Shown in pieces: positions 53,887 to 63,100 of a DNA stretch of 64,000 nt (position 1 is the first letter of the stretch; each line of letters opens with the position of its first letter). Source of the stretch: Lachnospiraceae bacterium (lineage in GTDB: Bacteria > Bacillota > Clostridia > Lachnospirales > Lachnospiraceae); NCBI GenBank assembly GCA_009911185.1, contig QXWW01000010.1:62001-126000 (forward strand), given 5' to 3'. The notes under the pieces are model-generated. The model did no database searches. It saw only the letters and a list, made by a program, of their open reading frames with translations, and had not been told where the DNA came from. The position numbers and the translations under genes are program-made.

Positions 53887-55491
53887 GTGAAACAGCAGCA
53901 GTACAATACAGCGTTATATATACGTTTAAGCCGTGATGACGAACTGGAAGGGGAAAGCGCAAGCATTTCCACGCAGAAGCAGATTCTCAGGGATTATGCA
54001 AATGAACAGGGATTTTCAGTTTTTGATGAGTATGTGGACGACGGATTTTCTGGGACAAATTTTGAAAGACCGAGCTTTAAACGCATGATTGAAGATATAG
54101 AGGACGGGAAAATCAACTGCGTCATTACAAAGGATTTGTCAAGGCTTGGCAGGAACTATATCCTCACGGGGCAGTACACGGAGCTTTATTTCCCAAGCAA
54201 GGGCGTAAAGTACATCGCAATCCATGACGGCGTTGACACGATAAGGGAGGACAACGACATCGCCCCATTCAAAAACATCGTCAAGGAATGGCAGGCAAAG
54301 GAAACGAGCCGCAAGGTAAAGAATGCGATGAAAGCAAAGTTCAAGAACGGGGAATATATCGCCCTGGTCACGCCTTTGGGGTATAAGCTGCACCCGACAG
54401 AAAAGAACAGGCTTGTCATTGACGAGGAAACGAAGTGGATTGTGGAGCGGATTTTCACGCTTGCGGCACATGGGTACGGGGTGAAAAAAATCTGCCATGC
54501 CCTCTCCGTGGATAAAGTGCCAGTCCCTACATGGATGCTTTATAAGAGGAACGGGTATAAAGCATCCATGTTTGAGGGAAAGCCAGAGGAAGTGAAGTAC
54601 CGCTGGTGCATACAGACCGTCAGCGGCATCCTTGCCAACCAGATATACCTTGGGCATACTGTCCATTACAGGCTAACGAAGATGTCATATAAATCCAAAA
54701 AGAACATCAAGCACAGCGAGGATGAATGGTTTGTGGTGGAAAACACGCATGAGCCGATTATCACGCAGGATTTGTGGGATTTGGTGCAGATGCACGTTAA
54801 TTCACGGAAACGGAGCCGCAAAGACGATGAGCCGCAGATTTTCGCAGGGCTTTTAAGGTGCGGGGAATGCGGGTGGACACTCGGCTCAGCAAACACAAAG
54901 GACAAGGGGCGTTTTTACCGCTGCACCCAATATTCTGCATATGGCAGGAACTTCTGCACCATGCACTACACGCCTTATAAAATCCTGTATGCGTTTGTCC
55001 TCGGAAGGCTGCAATACTGGCTGATGTCGGTAAAGGAAAATGAGGACGACATTCTGGAACGGTTGCTGCAGGGCAATGAGAAGCAGCGGCGGTCAGAGAA
55101 TGCCCGTGCCGAAAAGGAGCTGAAAAAGGCACAGAAACGCAGGCAGGAACTGGACAATCTTTTTGCGAAGATGTATGAGGACAGGGTGAAAGGGCTGCTT
55201 GACGAAGAAAACTATTCCATGCTTTCCGTTAAATACCGTACGGAGCAGCAACAGCTTGATGAAACGGTCAGGACGGTAACCGCAAGGCTTGAAGAAACAA
55301 AGGAAGAAACCGACGATGCAAAACGGTGGATTGAGCTAATCCAGAAATACAGTGCCATTGACGAGCTTACCGCCCCGCTCTTGAATGAACTGATTGAGAA
55401 AATCGTTGTCCATCAGTCATGGAAAGATGAAAATGGGAAAACAGTGAGGGACATTGAAATTTACTACCGTTTTGTGGGGAAAATTGATTAA
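53887..55491 (+). CDS. Large serine recombinase (TnpX-like, DUF4368 type)
   Basis: 534 residues, GTG start nine bases after AGGAGG. Resolvase catalytic domain with Ser15 (LYIRLSRDDELEGESASIST), recombinase domain, zinc ribbon CGECGW plus later Cys pair, coiled coil, and a C-terminal DUF4368-like end (IEKIVVHQSWKDENGKTVRD). It excises and integrates the element. It marks one functional end of the transposon. Confidence 0.95.
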   Translation: MKQQQYNTALYIRLSRDDELEGESASISTQKQILRDYANEQGFSVFDEYVDDGFSGTNFERPSFKRMIEDIEDGKINCVITKDLSRLGRNYILTGQYTELYFPSKGVKYIAIHDGVDTIREDNDIAPFKNIVKEWQAKETSRKVKNAMKAKFKNGEYIALVTPLGYKLHPTEKNRLVIDEETKWIVERIFTLAAHGYGVKKICHALSVDKVPVPTWMLYKRNGYKASMFEGKPEEVKYRWCIQTVSGILANQIYLGHTVHYRLTKMSYKSKKNIKHSEDEWFVVENTHEPIITQDLWDLVQMHVNSRKRSRKDDEPQIFAGLLRCGECGWTLGSANTKDKGRFYRCTQYSAYGRNFCTMHYTPYKILYAFVLGRLQYWLMSVKENEDDILERLLQGNEKQRRSENARAEKELKKAQKRRQELDNLFAKMYEDRVKGLLDEENYSMLSVKYRTEQQQLDETVRTVTARLEETKEETDDAKRWIELIQKYSAIDELTAPLLNELIEKIVVHQSWKDENGKTVRDIEIYYRFVGKID

Positions 55492-55579
55492 GTAGGCAGG
55501 GGGAATGTGCCGACGGCGGAACTTCCCCGAAATATTGTCTTTAACTCAAGTAAAGCGGCGATTATTTAATTCCATGTAT

Positions 55580-55870
55580 AGATTTATCCGCCGACGAAGA
55601 ACAGCCGACAGGCAGATTGGGCAACGGCATTTAGATTATCTGAAACAGAACCGAAAAGTTACATACATCAATCTTCTCACAAGCGGAAGGCCCAACGCCT
55701 ATCTTGCCGATATTGACAAACAGGCGCAGGAACGCTTTGAAAGGTATATAGAGCAGATGAAACAGACACAGGACAACAGAACAGCTAAAGGAAGAAAACT
55801 CTTTAGAATGGAAAGGGCGGCTTCATGACATAAGGGCTTGTGCGAGGGAGATTGTAAATGAAGAAATGAT
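55580..55870 (+). pseudogene. Degenerate tnpV copy
   Basis: RQIGQRHLDYLKQNRKVTYI and LADIDKQAQERFERYIEQMK match the intact TnpV at 45937. The frame shifts near 55780, after which CAREIVNEEMIF appears in another frame. The N-terminal third is replaced. This suggests an element end or recombination scar. Confidence 0.65.
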
Positions 55871-56006
55871 TTTCACATTGGCGACAGAGGGAAAAACTCT
55901 GCCGCTTTTCTTTTCGGGGCGTTTCGCTTGGGCGATGTAAAATCACCTATAATAGGAAATTTAATATCCGCAATAAAAATATAAAGTAACTTTTTTGTGA
56001 AAACTC

Positions 56007-56037
56007 TTGACTTTGACGTTACGTAATAGTTTATAAT
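56007..56037 (+). promoter_or_regulatory. MerR-type promoter with 19-bp spacer
   Basis: TTGACT (56007-56012), a 19-base spacer containing TTACGTAA inside GACGTTACGTAA, then TATAAT (56032-56037). The long spacer with a central dyad is the classic MerR-activated layout and fits the regulator two genes downstream. Confidence 0.75.
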
Positions 56038-56069
56038 CTATAAAAAATAGAGAGGAAGGATGACACAAT

Positions 56070-56981
56070 ATGAATGTAAAGGCTATTCGTTCAGACGGTA
56101 TTTATTCAAAAATTATGAACGCACCTCTGGACAAGAAGAATGACATTTATCGGTATGAATTGATGATGCCATTTGAAAGAAAATGGGCTTGTTATAATGT
56201 TCCCATGAAAGCGAAAACACCCGGCGGCTATGATGTTATTATGGCAAGCAGACTGTTGGGACACATAGAACCAACTAAAGTAGACGAAACACAAAAACAA
56301 AATATTCATCTCATTTCAGACGATGCACTCTGGGAAAAATGTGAAATGGCAATTAGGAAATTTTTAAACTGCTTTACCCAGCATGGAATTGATTTACCGG
56401 TTAGAGAGTACATGTTTACGATATTGCTTGCAAATGCGGAAAGCCCCTACATCATACTGAATGAAGGTTATTGTGGTGACGGTGGTATACCAGGATATAT
56501 TTTTTCCTGGCTCATTCCAGACGAATACACACTGGAGCATCTTCCAGTAGCTTTGGCACACGAGACCAACCACAATATCCGCTTTCAGTTTATCGAGTGG
56601 AAGAACGACATCACACTTGGAGAGATGATGGTTAGCGAAGGATTGGCAGAAAACTTTGCCACTTATCTTTATGGCGAAGACAAAGCAGGTCCTTGGGTGA
56701 CAAAAACAGATACGACAACTTTGAACGAATATATTAAGCCTGTTATTCAAGATAGATTAAATGTTCAGGGATTTGAAAATCTCAATGCTTACCTTTATGG
56801 TGATGAACTGGCGAAATTACAAAATTTTCCGCAAGCAGGTTTGCCTTATTGTGCAGGATATGCCTGCGGCTATCATTTAGTAAAGCATTATTTGAAGAAA
56901 ACGGGTAAAAGTGTGATTGAAGCGACACTTTTACCTGCAAAAGACATTTTAGACGCTACGGAGGACTTTTGGAATGACTAA
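56070..56981 (+). CDS. DUF2268-like putative zinc metallopeptidase
   Basis: 303 residues, no signal peptide. HETNH at 164-168 and a downstream Glu190 in VSEGLAENFATYLYG form a gluzincin-like site. Related to YjaZ/DUF2268 proteins, whose substrates are unknown. The gene overlaps the MerR-TipAS regulator by eight bases and is driven by a MerR-type promoter, so it is probably induced by a small-molecule ligand. Confidence 0.8.
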   Translation: MNVKAIRSDGIYSKIMNAPLDKKNDIYRYELMMPFERKWACYNVPMKAKTPGGYDVIMASRLLGHIEPTKVDETQKQNIHLISDDALWEKCEMAIRKFLNCFTQHGIDLPVREYMFTILLANAESPYIILNEGYCGDGGIPGYIFSWLIPDEYTLEHLPVALAHETNHNIRFQFIEWKNDITLGEMMVSEGLAENFATYLYGEDKAGPWVTKTDTTTLNEYIKPVIQDRLNVQGFENLNAYLYGDELAKLQNFPQAGLPYCAGYACGYHLVKHYLKKTGKSVIEATLLPAKDILDATEDFWND

Positions 56982-57732
56982 AAAATTTATGTCTGTCCAT
57001 GAAGTTGCTGAATTAACTGGTATCACTGCCCGCACACTTCATTATTATGATGAAATTGGGCTTTTGAAACCTACGAAAGTAACCGATGCAGGCTATCGTA
57101 TGTATGACGGCACAGCACTAAGCCGCTTACAAAGTGTTTTATTGTTTCGCGAATTAGAGTTTCCTTTAAAAGAAATCAAAGCAATTCTTGACAACCCGGA
57201 TTTTGATCAATCAGAAGTAATTGCTCAGCAAATTAAGCTGTTAGAACTGCAATATAAACATATAGGGGAACTTATCACCTTTACCCGTGAAATTCAAAAA
57301 AAAGGAGTGACAGCATTGAATTTTGATGTTTTCGACAAGAGGGAAATTGAAAAGTATGAGGCAGAGGTCAAAGCAAAATGGGGCAATACCAAAGCGTATC
57401 AAGAGTATAAACAAACGGATATTGCCCGAAATGGAGGTAGTTATAGCAAGATTGCAAATGAACTGCTGACAATGTTTTCTGAATTGGGGGGATTAAAACA
57501 TTTAACTCCTAATTCAGATGAAGTACAAAAGAAAATCTCTGAATTGCAGAAATTTATAACTGATAATTACTATGTATGTACAAATGAAATTCTAAGTGGA
57601 TTGGGTGAAATGTATGTATGTGATGAACGCTTCAAGAACAACATTGACAAAGCAGGTGGAGACGGAACGGCTGACTTTGTAGGGCAGGCTATTGTTGTGT
57701 ATTGCAGCAAAAAGAAGGTGCAATCATCATGA
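56974..57732 (+). CDS. MerR-family regulator with TipAS effector domain
   Basis: 252 residues. HTH (VHEVAELTGITARTLHYYDE, GYRMYDGTALSRLQ), coiled linker, and a C-terminal TipAS domain (about 110-250; KYEAEVKAKWGNTKAYQEYK). TipAS domains capture thiopeptides and other hydrophobic drugs. Likely activates its own operon, including the metallopeptidase. Confidence 0.92.
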   Translation: MTKKFMSVHEVAELTGITARTLHYYDEIGLLKPTKVTDAGYRMYDGTALSRLQSVLLFRELEFPLKEIKAILDNPDFDQSEVIAQQIKLLELQYKHIGELITFTREIQKKGVTALNFDVFDKREIEKYEAEVKAKWGNTKAYQEYKQTDIARNGGSYSKIANELLTMFSELGGLKHLTPNSDEVQKKISELQKFITDNYYVCTNEILSGLGEMYVCDERFKNNIDKAGGDGTADFVGQAIVVYCSKKKVQSS

Positions 57733-57836
57733 CCGAATGGATACGCTGCCCTATCTGTGGCAGCAAAACCCGTAACCGAATTAGAGAAGATACTCCTACC
57801 AGAAAAAGAGACCGGAAAACCATTGTTACAGAATAA
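57729..57836 (+). pseudogene. Truncated cysteine-rich KTR protein, copy 3
   Basis: MTEWIRCPICGSKTRNRIRE is the start of a KTR protein, but the sequence then changes to RKRDRKTIVTE and stops at 35 residues, losing the second CxxC. Overlaps the MerR stop by four bases. Third KTR copy next to a cargo cassette. Confidence 0.65.
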
Positions 57837-58160
57837 TTTTTCAGCTTTCAAACACGAGATTTCTGATACTTTTTAGCAAAAATTTCTGCTAACTATTTTG
57901 CGGAAATCCTGTGTTTATGCATGGAAAGGCACTGCTTTTCCTATCCCCCTGTTAATTTCTGCAAAAATTCATGTTTGAGGGAGCGGCAGTTCCCGGGAGT
58001 CCCCTTTTAGAGTATCCGTAAGAACAGACAACCAAGTCTATCAGGAAGCTTCCAAACGCAGAAGCAAACATGACCTTAGAAAAACATCCTCTCTGCAGGG
58101 TGTTTTTTCGTGCTCTGTCATTATATTCTGCATACTCCACGGGAATAATGTTTGTGTAGG
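57837..58160. other. Scar region after the MerR cassette
   Basis: No gene. Contains a hairpin at 58081-58108 (AACATCCT/AGGGTGTT with T-run), probably a terminator. Confidence 0.4.
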
Positions 58161-58360
58161 TTATGCCTCCGAATTGACTGGATAATTATCCGAGTCAGAT
58201 TTAACATGGCACTACCAAAGCAAAAGGAGGCTCCGCCAGTTCCCTTCATCCCAAAACAATGTTTCATCCTCACGGTGCGGTACGATATGGTCCACCACGG
58301 TTGCCCTGACCAGTTTCCCCTACTCCCTGCACTTGTCACACAGCGGATGTGCTTTCAGTT
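58161..58360 (-). pseudogene. HNH endonuclease remnant with in-frame stops
   Basis: One phase reads AHPLCDKCRE-stop-GKLVRATVVDHIVPHREDETLFWDEGNWRS and on to CHVK, the typical phage-type HNH endonuclease C-terminus (C-C...DHI-PH...F.D..NW..LC..CH). Two TAG codons interrupt it and the N-terminus is gone. A phage or element relic. Confidence 0.7.
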
Positions 58361-58648
58361 AAGGACTCCGGGCTTTCCTCCAACGGCTTTCTCGTCATAG
58401 ATTCATCGTATCCGTTTTCTCTTTCTTCTTTCTATCTTCTGCTTCCATCTCCTGCATCTGTGCATCTGCAACGCTGCAATTTCCCGGATGCTTTCTGCCA
58501 CCATTGTAAATCCATCCGCCATTTTCAATAATTCACTGCCTATTTATCAGCCCTCCATTTCTTCCAGTCTTTCAATCAGCTCTTCCGTGTACATCGCACA
58601 CATCAGCATCTGTTCCACGATTTCCGCTATATCAAAAATCCAATTTTT
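58361..58648. other. Gap before the HrgA-like gene
   Basis: No supported gene; short frames only, on both strands. Confidence 0.4.
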
Positions 58649-59596
58649 TCAGGGTAAAATACCCTTTTCCATACACTTTATCTGCGCAACCTCCTCGTCT
58701 TCATAAATCTCATCATAAATACTTTTCACTTTTCCAACCTTAATATCTTCCATCAAATCATTGAGGAAATGCTGAAAATCCCGGTTGTCATCTACCAACC
58801 TGTCAATAGTATCCCAATCCAGAGATTCTTTTTCTTTTGCCGAAAATAAAATTTCACTCTGCATAAAGTGTTCTGCATCCAATCGAATTACTCCTATACC
58901 AAACGCATTATTTAATCGTCGAAGCTCATCCATCATCTCAGGTTCCTCAGATATATTCAGAGTGACAAGATATCCCTCATGTGCCCAACTGGAGTTTGAT
59001 ACAGCCTGAAAATAACATTCCCTTAAATTTGCAAGATTGACAGAAATCTTCATTTCAAAAGAATACAACTTATAGGGATTTACCTTTAAAATATCAAATA
59101 GCTTCATGGTATTCTCTGTATATGACTCAAAAGGAAAATGGACTCCCACAATATCCGGGTGAAGCCATTTGTTTTTACCGCTTCTTCCACGTTTCGATAC
59201 TTCATGATATATGGTTTTGGTCAAACACTTGAAATGCTCATCCACCCCTACAAAACTGGACAGCAGAATATGCAGGTCACGTTCTTTGAACTTATGTCTG
59301 TCCCCTGCTTTCTCTTTTTCCTGTTTTTCTTCATACTTATGCAGTCCGGCTATCTTGTCTTTTAGAAAAAATTTTGCAGGACGCTTACTTACCTGCATGA
59401 AACAGGAATTCTCATTATTCTTGATATCCACATATATTCTGGCAGAAAGAGTGCGAATCGGTGTTTTACCGGAAGAATTTAATCTCTCCCACAATCCCTG
59501 CTGTCCTGCAGATTCCCACATCTCTTCTGCCGAAAGCGGAATATTTTCCCGTTCCAGAACTTCTTTTGCCAAGTCTAAAAAACTATAGTTCATCAT
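58649..59596 (-). CDS. HrgA-like protein: HARE-HTH plus PD-(D/E)XK-type domain
   Basis: 315 residues. The N-terminal HARE-HTH (FLDLAKEVLERENIPLSAEE, GKTPIRTLSARIYVDIKNN) resembles the helix-turn-helix of RNA polymerase delta and HrgA. The C-terminal region has LHPDIVGVHFPFES followed by YSFEMKISVN and ECYFQAVSNSSWAHEGYLVT, a PD...ExK nuclease-like pattern. HrgA is known as a gene that replaces a restriction gene in Helicobacter. No methyltransferase is adjacent here. A stand-alone defence nuclease is possible, not shown. Confidence 0.75.
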   Translation of the reverse strand: MMNYSFLDLAKEVLERENIPLSAEEMWESAGQQGLWERLNSSGKTPIRTLSARIYVDIKNNENSCFMQVSKRPAKFFLKDKIAGLHKYEEKQEKEKAGDRHKFKERDLHILLSSFVGVDEHFKCLTKTIYHEVSKRGRSGKNKWLHPDIVGVHFPFESYTENTMKLFDILKVNPYKLYSFEMKISVNLANLRECYFQAVSNSSWAHEGYLVTLNISEEPEMMDELRRLNNAFGIGVIRLDAEHFMQSEILFSAKEKESLDWDTIDRLVDDNRDFQHFLNDLMEDIKVGKVKSIYDEIYEDEEVAQIKCMEKGILP

Positions 59597-59641
59597 TTGT
59601 CACCCCAATTCTAATAGCGCCCGGAAATTCTTTCCATTCCT

Positions 59642-60052
59642 TTATGCAGGCTTAATCAAGTTCTCTTTAAACAATGTTTCAAAAGTATTTACAGCTCCCC
59701 CATGTTCCACAATTTTCCCATTCACAACCTTGTCAATATCCACTCCAGTAAACGATAATCTTTTATGTGATGGTTGCATGCCGGCCCATTCACCTTCATG
59801 GGTTCCCTGCATAATAAACTCAGAAATCACATAATCTCCCTCAGCATATTGCCGGATAATCTTCATCGTATAATCTGGATATGTTTTCTTTACCTCTATA
59901 AGATGTTCTCTCATCCCATTTAGCCCCAAAGGAAATTTTTCACTGCCCACTTTGAGTACACAATTGGGAGCAATATATGAGGAAAGTTCCTCCATTAAAT
60001 TTTCTGAAACAATCACCTCATAAAAATATTTTACAATCTCTTTGTTATTCAT
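59642..60052 (-). CDS. SnoaL-like ester cyclase family protein
   Basis: 136 residues from the ATG at 60052 (GAGAGG seven bases before). NTF2-like fold: NNKEIVKYFYEVIVSENLME, GLNGMREHLIEVKKTYPDYT, GTHEGEWAGMQPSHKRLSFT. Called ester cyclase or SnoaL-like; true activity usually unknown. Monocistronic as far as seen. Confidence 0.85.
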   Translation of the reverse strand: MNNKEIVKYFYEVIVSENLMEELSSYIAPNCVLKVGSEKFPLGLNGMREHLIEVKKTYPDYTMKIIRQYAEGDYVISEFIMQGTHEGEWAGMQPSHKRLSFTGVDIDKVVNGKIVEHGGAVNTFETLFKENLIKPA

Positions 60053-60246
60053 CCATATACCTCTCAGACTGTCCCCTGACACTCACTGCACTCCGCATCA
60101 TGGATAGAAATAATAATACCACCACACGTCAGCAGGTAAATTTTTCTTTTTGCTTCTCCATGAATGCTTTCATTCCCTGCACCTGTACCATACGACTATT
60201 TTCCATAAAGCTTGCATAGTATCTGGTATTGTAACTCTTATCCCTC

Positions 60247-60741
60247 TTACATCTCTTTGCCTTTTGCAGGCTTCTTCCTCAGTTTTAAACATATCTCCTT
60301 TTGATCAGATACCTCTTGTAGCAGCCCTGCCATGTAAACAGCCTTTTCTTTTACGGAAACCCCCGTCTCCTCTTCTTTTATCTGCTCCATCACGCTTCTT
60401 AGATCATCCAGTTCCAAAAGGTTCGCCGCCAGACAAAAAAGTGTTTTCTTTCTTCCATCGTTATAATTCTCAAGCAGTTCATTCAGAATAGCAACTTTCT
60501 CACTCTGTTCCTTCTGATATGCTTCTACACCGATTTTTTTCATCTTTTCAAAATCCCGGTATCTGTTGCGGTATGTAATAAAGGAATCAATTTCTTACTA
60601 AACAACGAACATATGCAACATCATTTCCTTTTTTGTCTTTTTCATTATTATATTTTTCTCGACAGCATCTATCGACACTGTGGAAAATTGTGTTAATTTA
60701 TACTCTGATGCCTTTATAATCGAATTCAATATCTGATTCAT
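60247..60741 (-). pseudogene. Frameshifted gene of unknown function
   Basis: A good ribosome site (TTAGGAGA) and ATG at 60741 begin MNQILNSIIKASEYKLTQFS. The frame breaks near 60620, and other frames carry DVAYVRCLVRN and then EIDSFITYRNRYRDFEKMKK, continuing into the 98-codon ORF that ends at 60247. Restoring two indels would give about 160 residues. I do not recognise the family. Confidence 0.45.
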
Positions 60742-61500
60742 TTCTATTCTCCTAATCTACAGAATTATAATCTTTTACATTATATCACAAAAACTTATTT
60801 TTCGATATAAAAACTCAACTATTAACAGATCACAATACAATTTTTGCCCCGGAGTATCCCTTTTGCCAAAAAGTATGGATTTTGTCAAGGTATAAAAACT
60901 CCTCGGCAAAACCCATAATAAATCACATATAAAACTCACACGGCGCTACCCCCTCCCCACTTCCACATTTACTTTTCCATTTTATTTTTCGTAAAAACAC
61001 AACTTCATTTCCATCAAATACACCCGCAAACCCACATAAAATCAAGGTTTCTGTGCGAGAAGCACGGCAGTCTCAACGTGAATTGAGTGGGTTTTACCCA
61101 GGATGCATTTTGACTTAAAAGTCAACAAGATTCAAAACAATCCAGATTGGCAGATGGAGAACAGCATCCAATGCTAGAAACGGCCCACCCGAACGTCGTT
61201 TTTTTATTGGCGAGCTTGTCCTGCCTATGTTTTTTGAAGAAATGAATTGCTAATAAATCAATACCCCACTGTCAGCAGCGGGATATTAACTCTTACATCA
61301 AGTACCAAAAATCCACGCAAGCTCATCTGCTTAATTTGTTGCTCATTGGAATGAGATTCGCATCTTACTATTTAACTTTTATAATAATAGATTTTACTGG
61401 CTTGGAATTATATGTAAGTGTAAAATTGAAATCTCTGCCAATAGAGAGCAGCACTGGACCCGTTTTTCTTTTTTTTCCTAACATTAAAGATAGCAAGAGA
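60742..61500. other. AT-rich interval, no gene recognised
   Basis: No ORF with a ribosome site. Contains scattered imperfect repeats and a segment near 61020-61200 of different composition. No RNA gene was recognised. Confidence 0.4.
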
Positions 61501-61509
61501 ATTTCCTCT

Positions 61510-62410
61510 TGTTCTGATTCCGTAATGCTATGTAACGGCTTTGAAATTCAAAAACCATGCTGCAATACACCCACCGAAAAAACAGTGTTGCTTCGGCGGT
61601 GGTCAGCCTTGTCCATTGGCTGACATTCCATTCTTCAATCTATATGTTTATTTCATTTTCAACCTTCAAAATTATTTCCTGCGCTTCTTAAATTTCTCTT
61701 TTGCATACTCGTAGGCTTCTTGGATATATGGTTTCAGTTCTTCAAAAGTCTGTTCGGAAGGATTCAGCACACATACCCATGCCATCCATGCATAAACAGG
61801 AAGGGGCAGGATTTTATCGAATGCCGTAAAATCATAGTTCATATCTACAACTTTGCCTGTAGATGGACGTTTGGGCACTTCCCCAAACAATTTGGCAAAA
61901 CTCTCTTTCCGTATGCCCAGATTTACACGTTAAACATTTTCTCTGTCTAAGTCAGATCCTTTGTCATTGTCACCGTCCTTTTGCTTTACAGTCAATATAT
62001 AAACGCCACGCTTTCGCACATGGTCTGGTTATAGAAAATTCCTTTCTCGCCCCAGCTTTCAACCAATATTGTACCCGCAAGATTTTCCAAACCGTATTTC
62101 AATATTTCTTCAGCGGTCATTTCTGTTTCCTCGTTTTCGCGATTTTTACAAGTATTTCAGAATATTATAGCGGATATATCCATGTCAAGATTTTGGACAA
62201 ATTTTTTAGTATTCCTTGTGGACGTAAATTTTATTCATCCATTTTGAAAATTGGAGCTGTTTAATAGATGTGAAACTAATTCAGATTGAAAGACGGCGAA
62301 CGACATCCAATACCAATAGCAAACCTGCGGCACTTTCCAACAAAAAAGCACAGAAGAAAAACCGCAAAGGCACTGTGACCCTTACGGTTATGGGAAATAA
62401 TAATTCTGCT
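61510..62410. repeat. Right arm of the inverted duplication
   Basis: Reverse complement of about 50298-50385 plus 50890-51680, with the sigma gene segment missing and about 60 unrelated bases in its place. The copy is more degraded than the left arm. Confidence 0.75.
61672..62120 (-). pseudogene. Decayed DUF6194 copy
   Basis: ATG at 62120 begins MTAEEILKYGLENLAGTILV. A lost C near 62035 shifts frame, a Tyr codon has become TAA (GTTTAACGT against GTCTACCGT in the intact gene), and the last 72 codons (FGEVPKRPSTGKVVDMNYDF onward) are again in frame to 61672. Paralogue of 51035-51484. Confidence 0.8.
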
Positions 62411-62554
62411 GTGTAGAGATCGTACTTCTACTTTCATGGTGAGAAGTACCCTTGCACTGGCAGGAATTTTTTAACTGACTACCTGCCACTCCCCGATATA
62501 CCATATATGAATTGCTTTGTATGAGCAGATAGACAACTACCCGAAAAAAGACAT

Positions 62555-62599
62555 AAAACATCTCTCCAAACCTCAAAAACGGATCTGGAGAGATGTTTT
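62555..62599. terminator. Perfect 14-bp inverted repeat
   Basis: AAAACATCTCTCCA and TGGAGAGATGTTTT around 17 bases, with T-rich tails on both strands. Probably the terminator for the minus-strand genes to its right. Confidence 0.55.
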
Positions 62600-62713
62600 G
62601 CTTATGTTTTATTTGGATATGTCAATACAGCCCAATAAAAACCCCGTTCTTTTATTTGGTTGGCACATTAAAATTGCTGGTTAAATATCTAAATAATTTT
62701 AAAGCTAAAATAA

Positions 62714-63047
62714 TTACAATTCCCTTATTTTGTTTATCAATTTATCAGTTTTGCAGCAGAACTGAGCATCATAATCTAGGACTACGTCAATAAATTGGGT
62801 ATCATCACTCTCCGACATAATTAAAAAGGGAAATGTTAATTTTCTGAGTGTATTTTTTTAACAAATTCAAACCTGTTCCATCCCTCCTATAAAAATCTGA
62901 GCAGATTGCATCTATCGGAACAGTATCTAATATTTTAAGGGCTTGACTTATTCCATCTGCTTTATAAACTTCAAAATCCTTTTCTATGGCAGACGACAGA
63001 TTTTGCAAGAAATCACAATCATCATCTACAAGCAAAATCTTTTTCAA
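62714..63047 (-). pseudogene. Frameshifted single-domain response regulator
   Basis: TTG start at 63047 eight bases after AAGGAG. KKILLVDDDCDFLQNLSSAI and the Asp in AICSDFYRRDGTGL mark a receiver domain. The open frame ends at 62805, but one base fewer near 62830 gives PFLIMSESDDTQFIDVVLDY and a normal end (KLINKIREL) at 62714, about 111 residues, Spo0F/CheY-like. It lies downstream of the lipoprotein gene. Confidence 0.65.
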
Positions 63048-63100
63048 TATTTGAACTCCTTGGACTAATTGGTTCGATAGCAAATGGCATTTTGTATTTT

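Noticed and set aside
51950-55491. Full conjugative element (ICE)
   Set aside because: No type IV secretion, coupling protein or VirB4 genes were found; only relaxosome and recombinase genes, so it is a mobilizable element.
39708-62120. Stop-codon recoding as explanation for in-frame stops
   Set aside because: TAG, TAA and TGA all interrupt genes here, while intact genes throughout use all three as stops; scattered mutation or sequence error is simpler.
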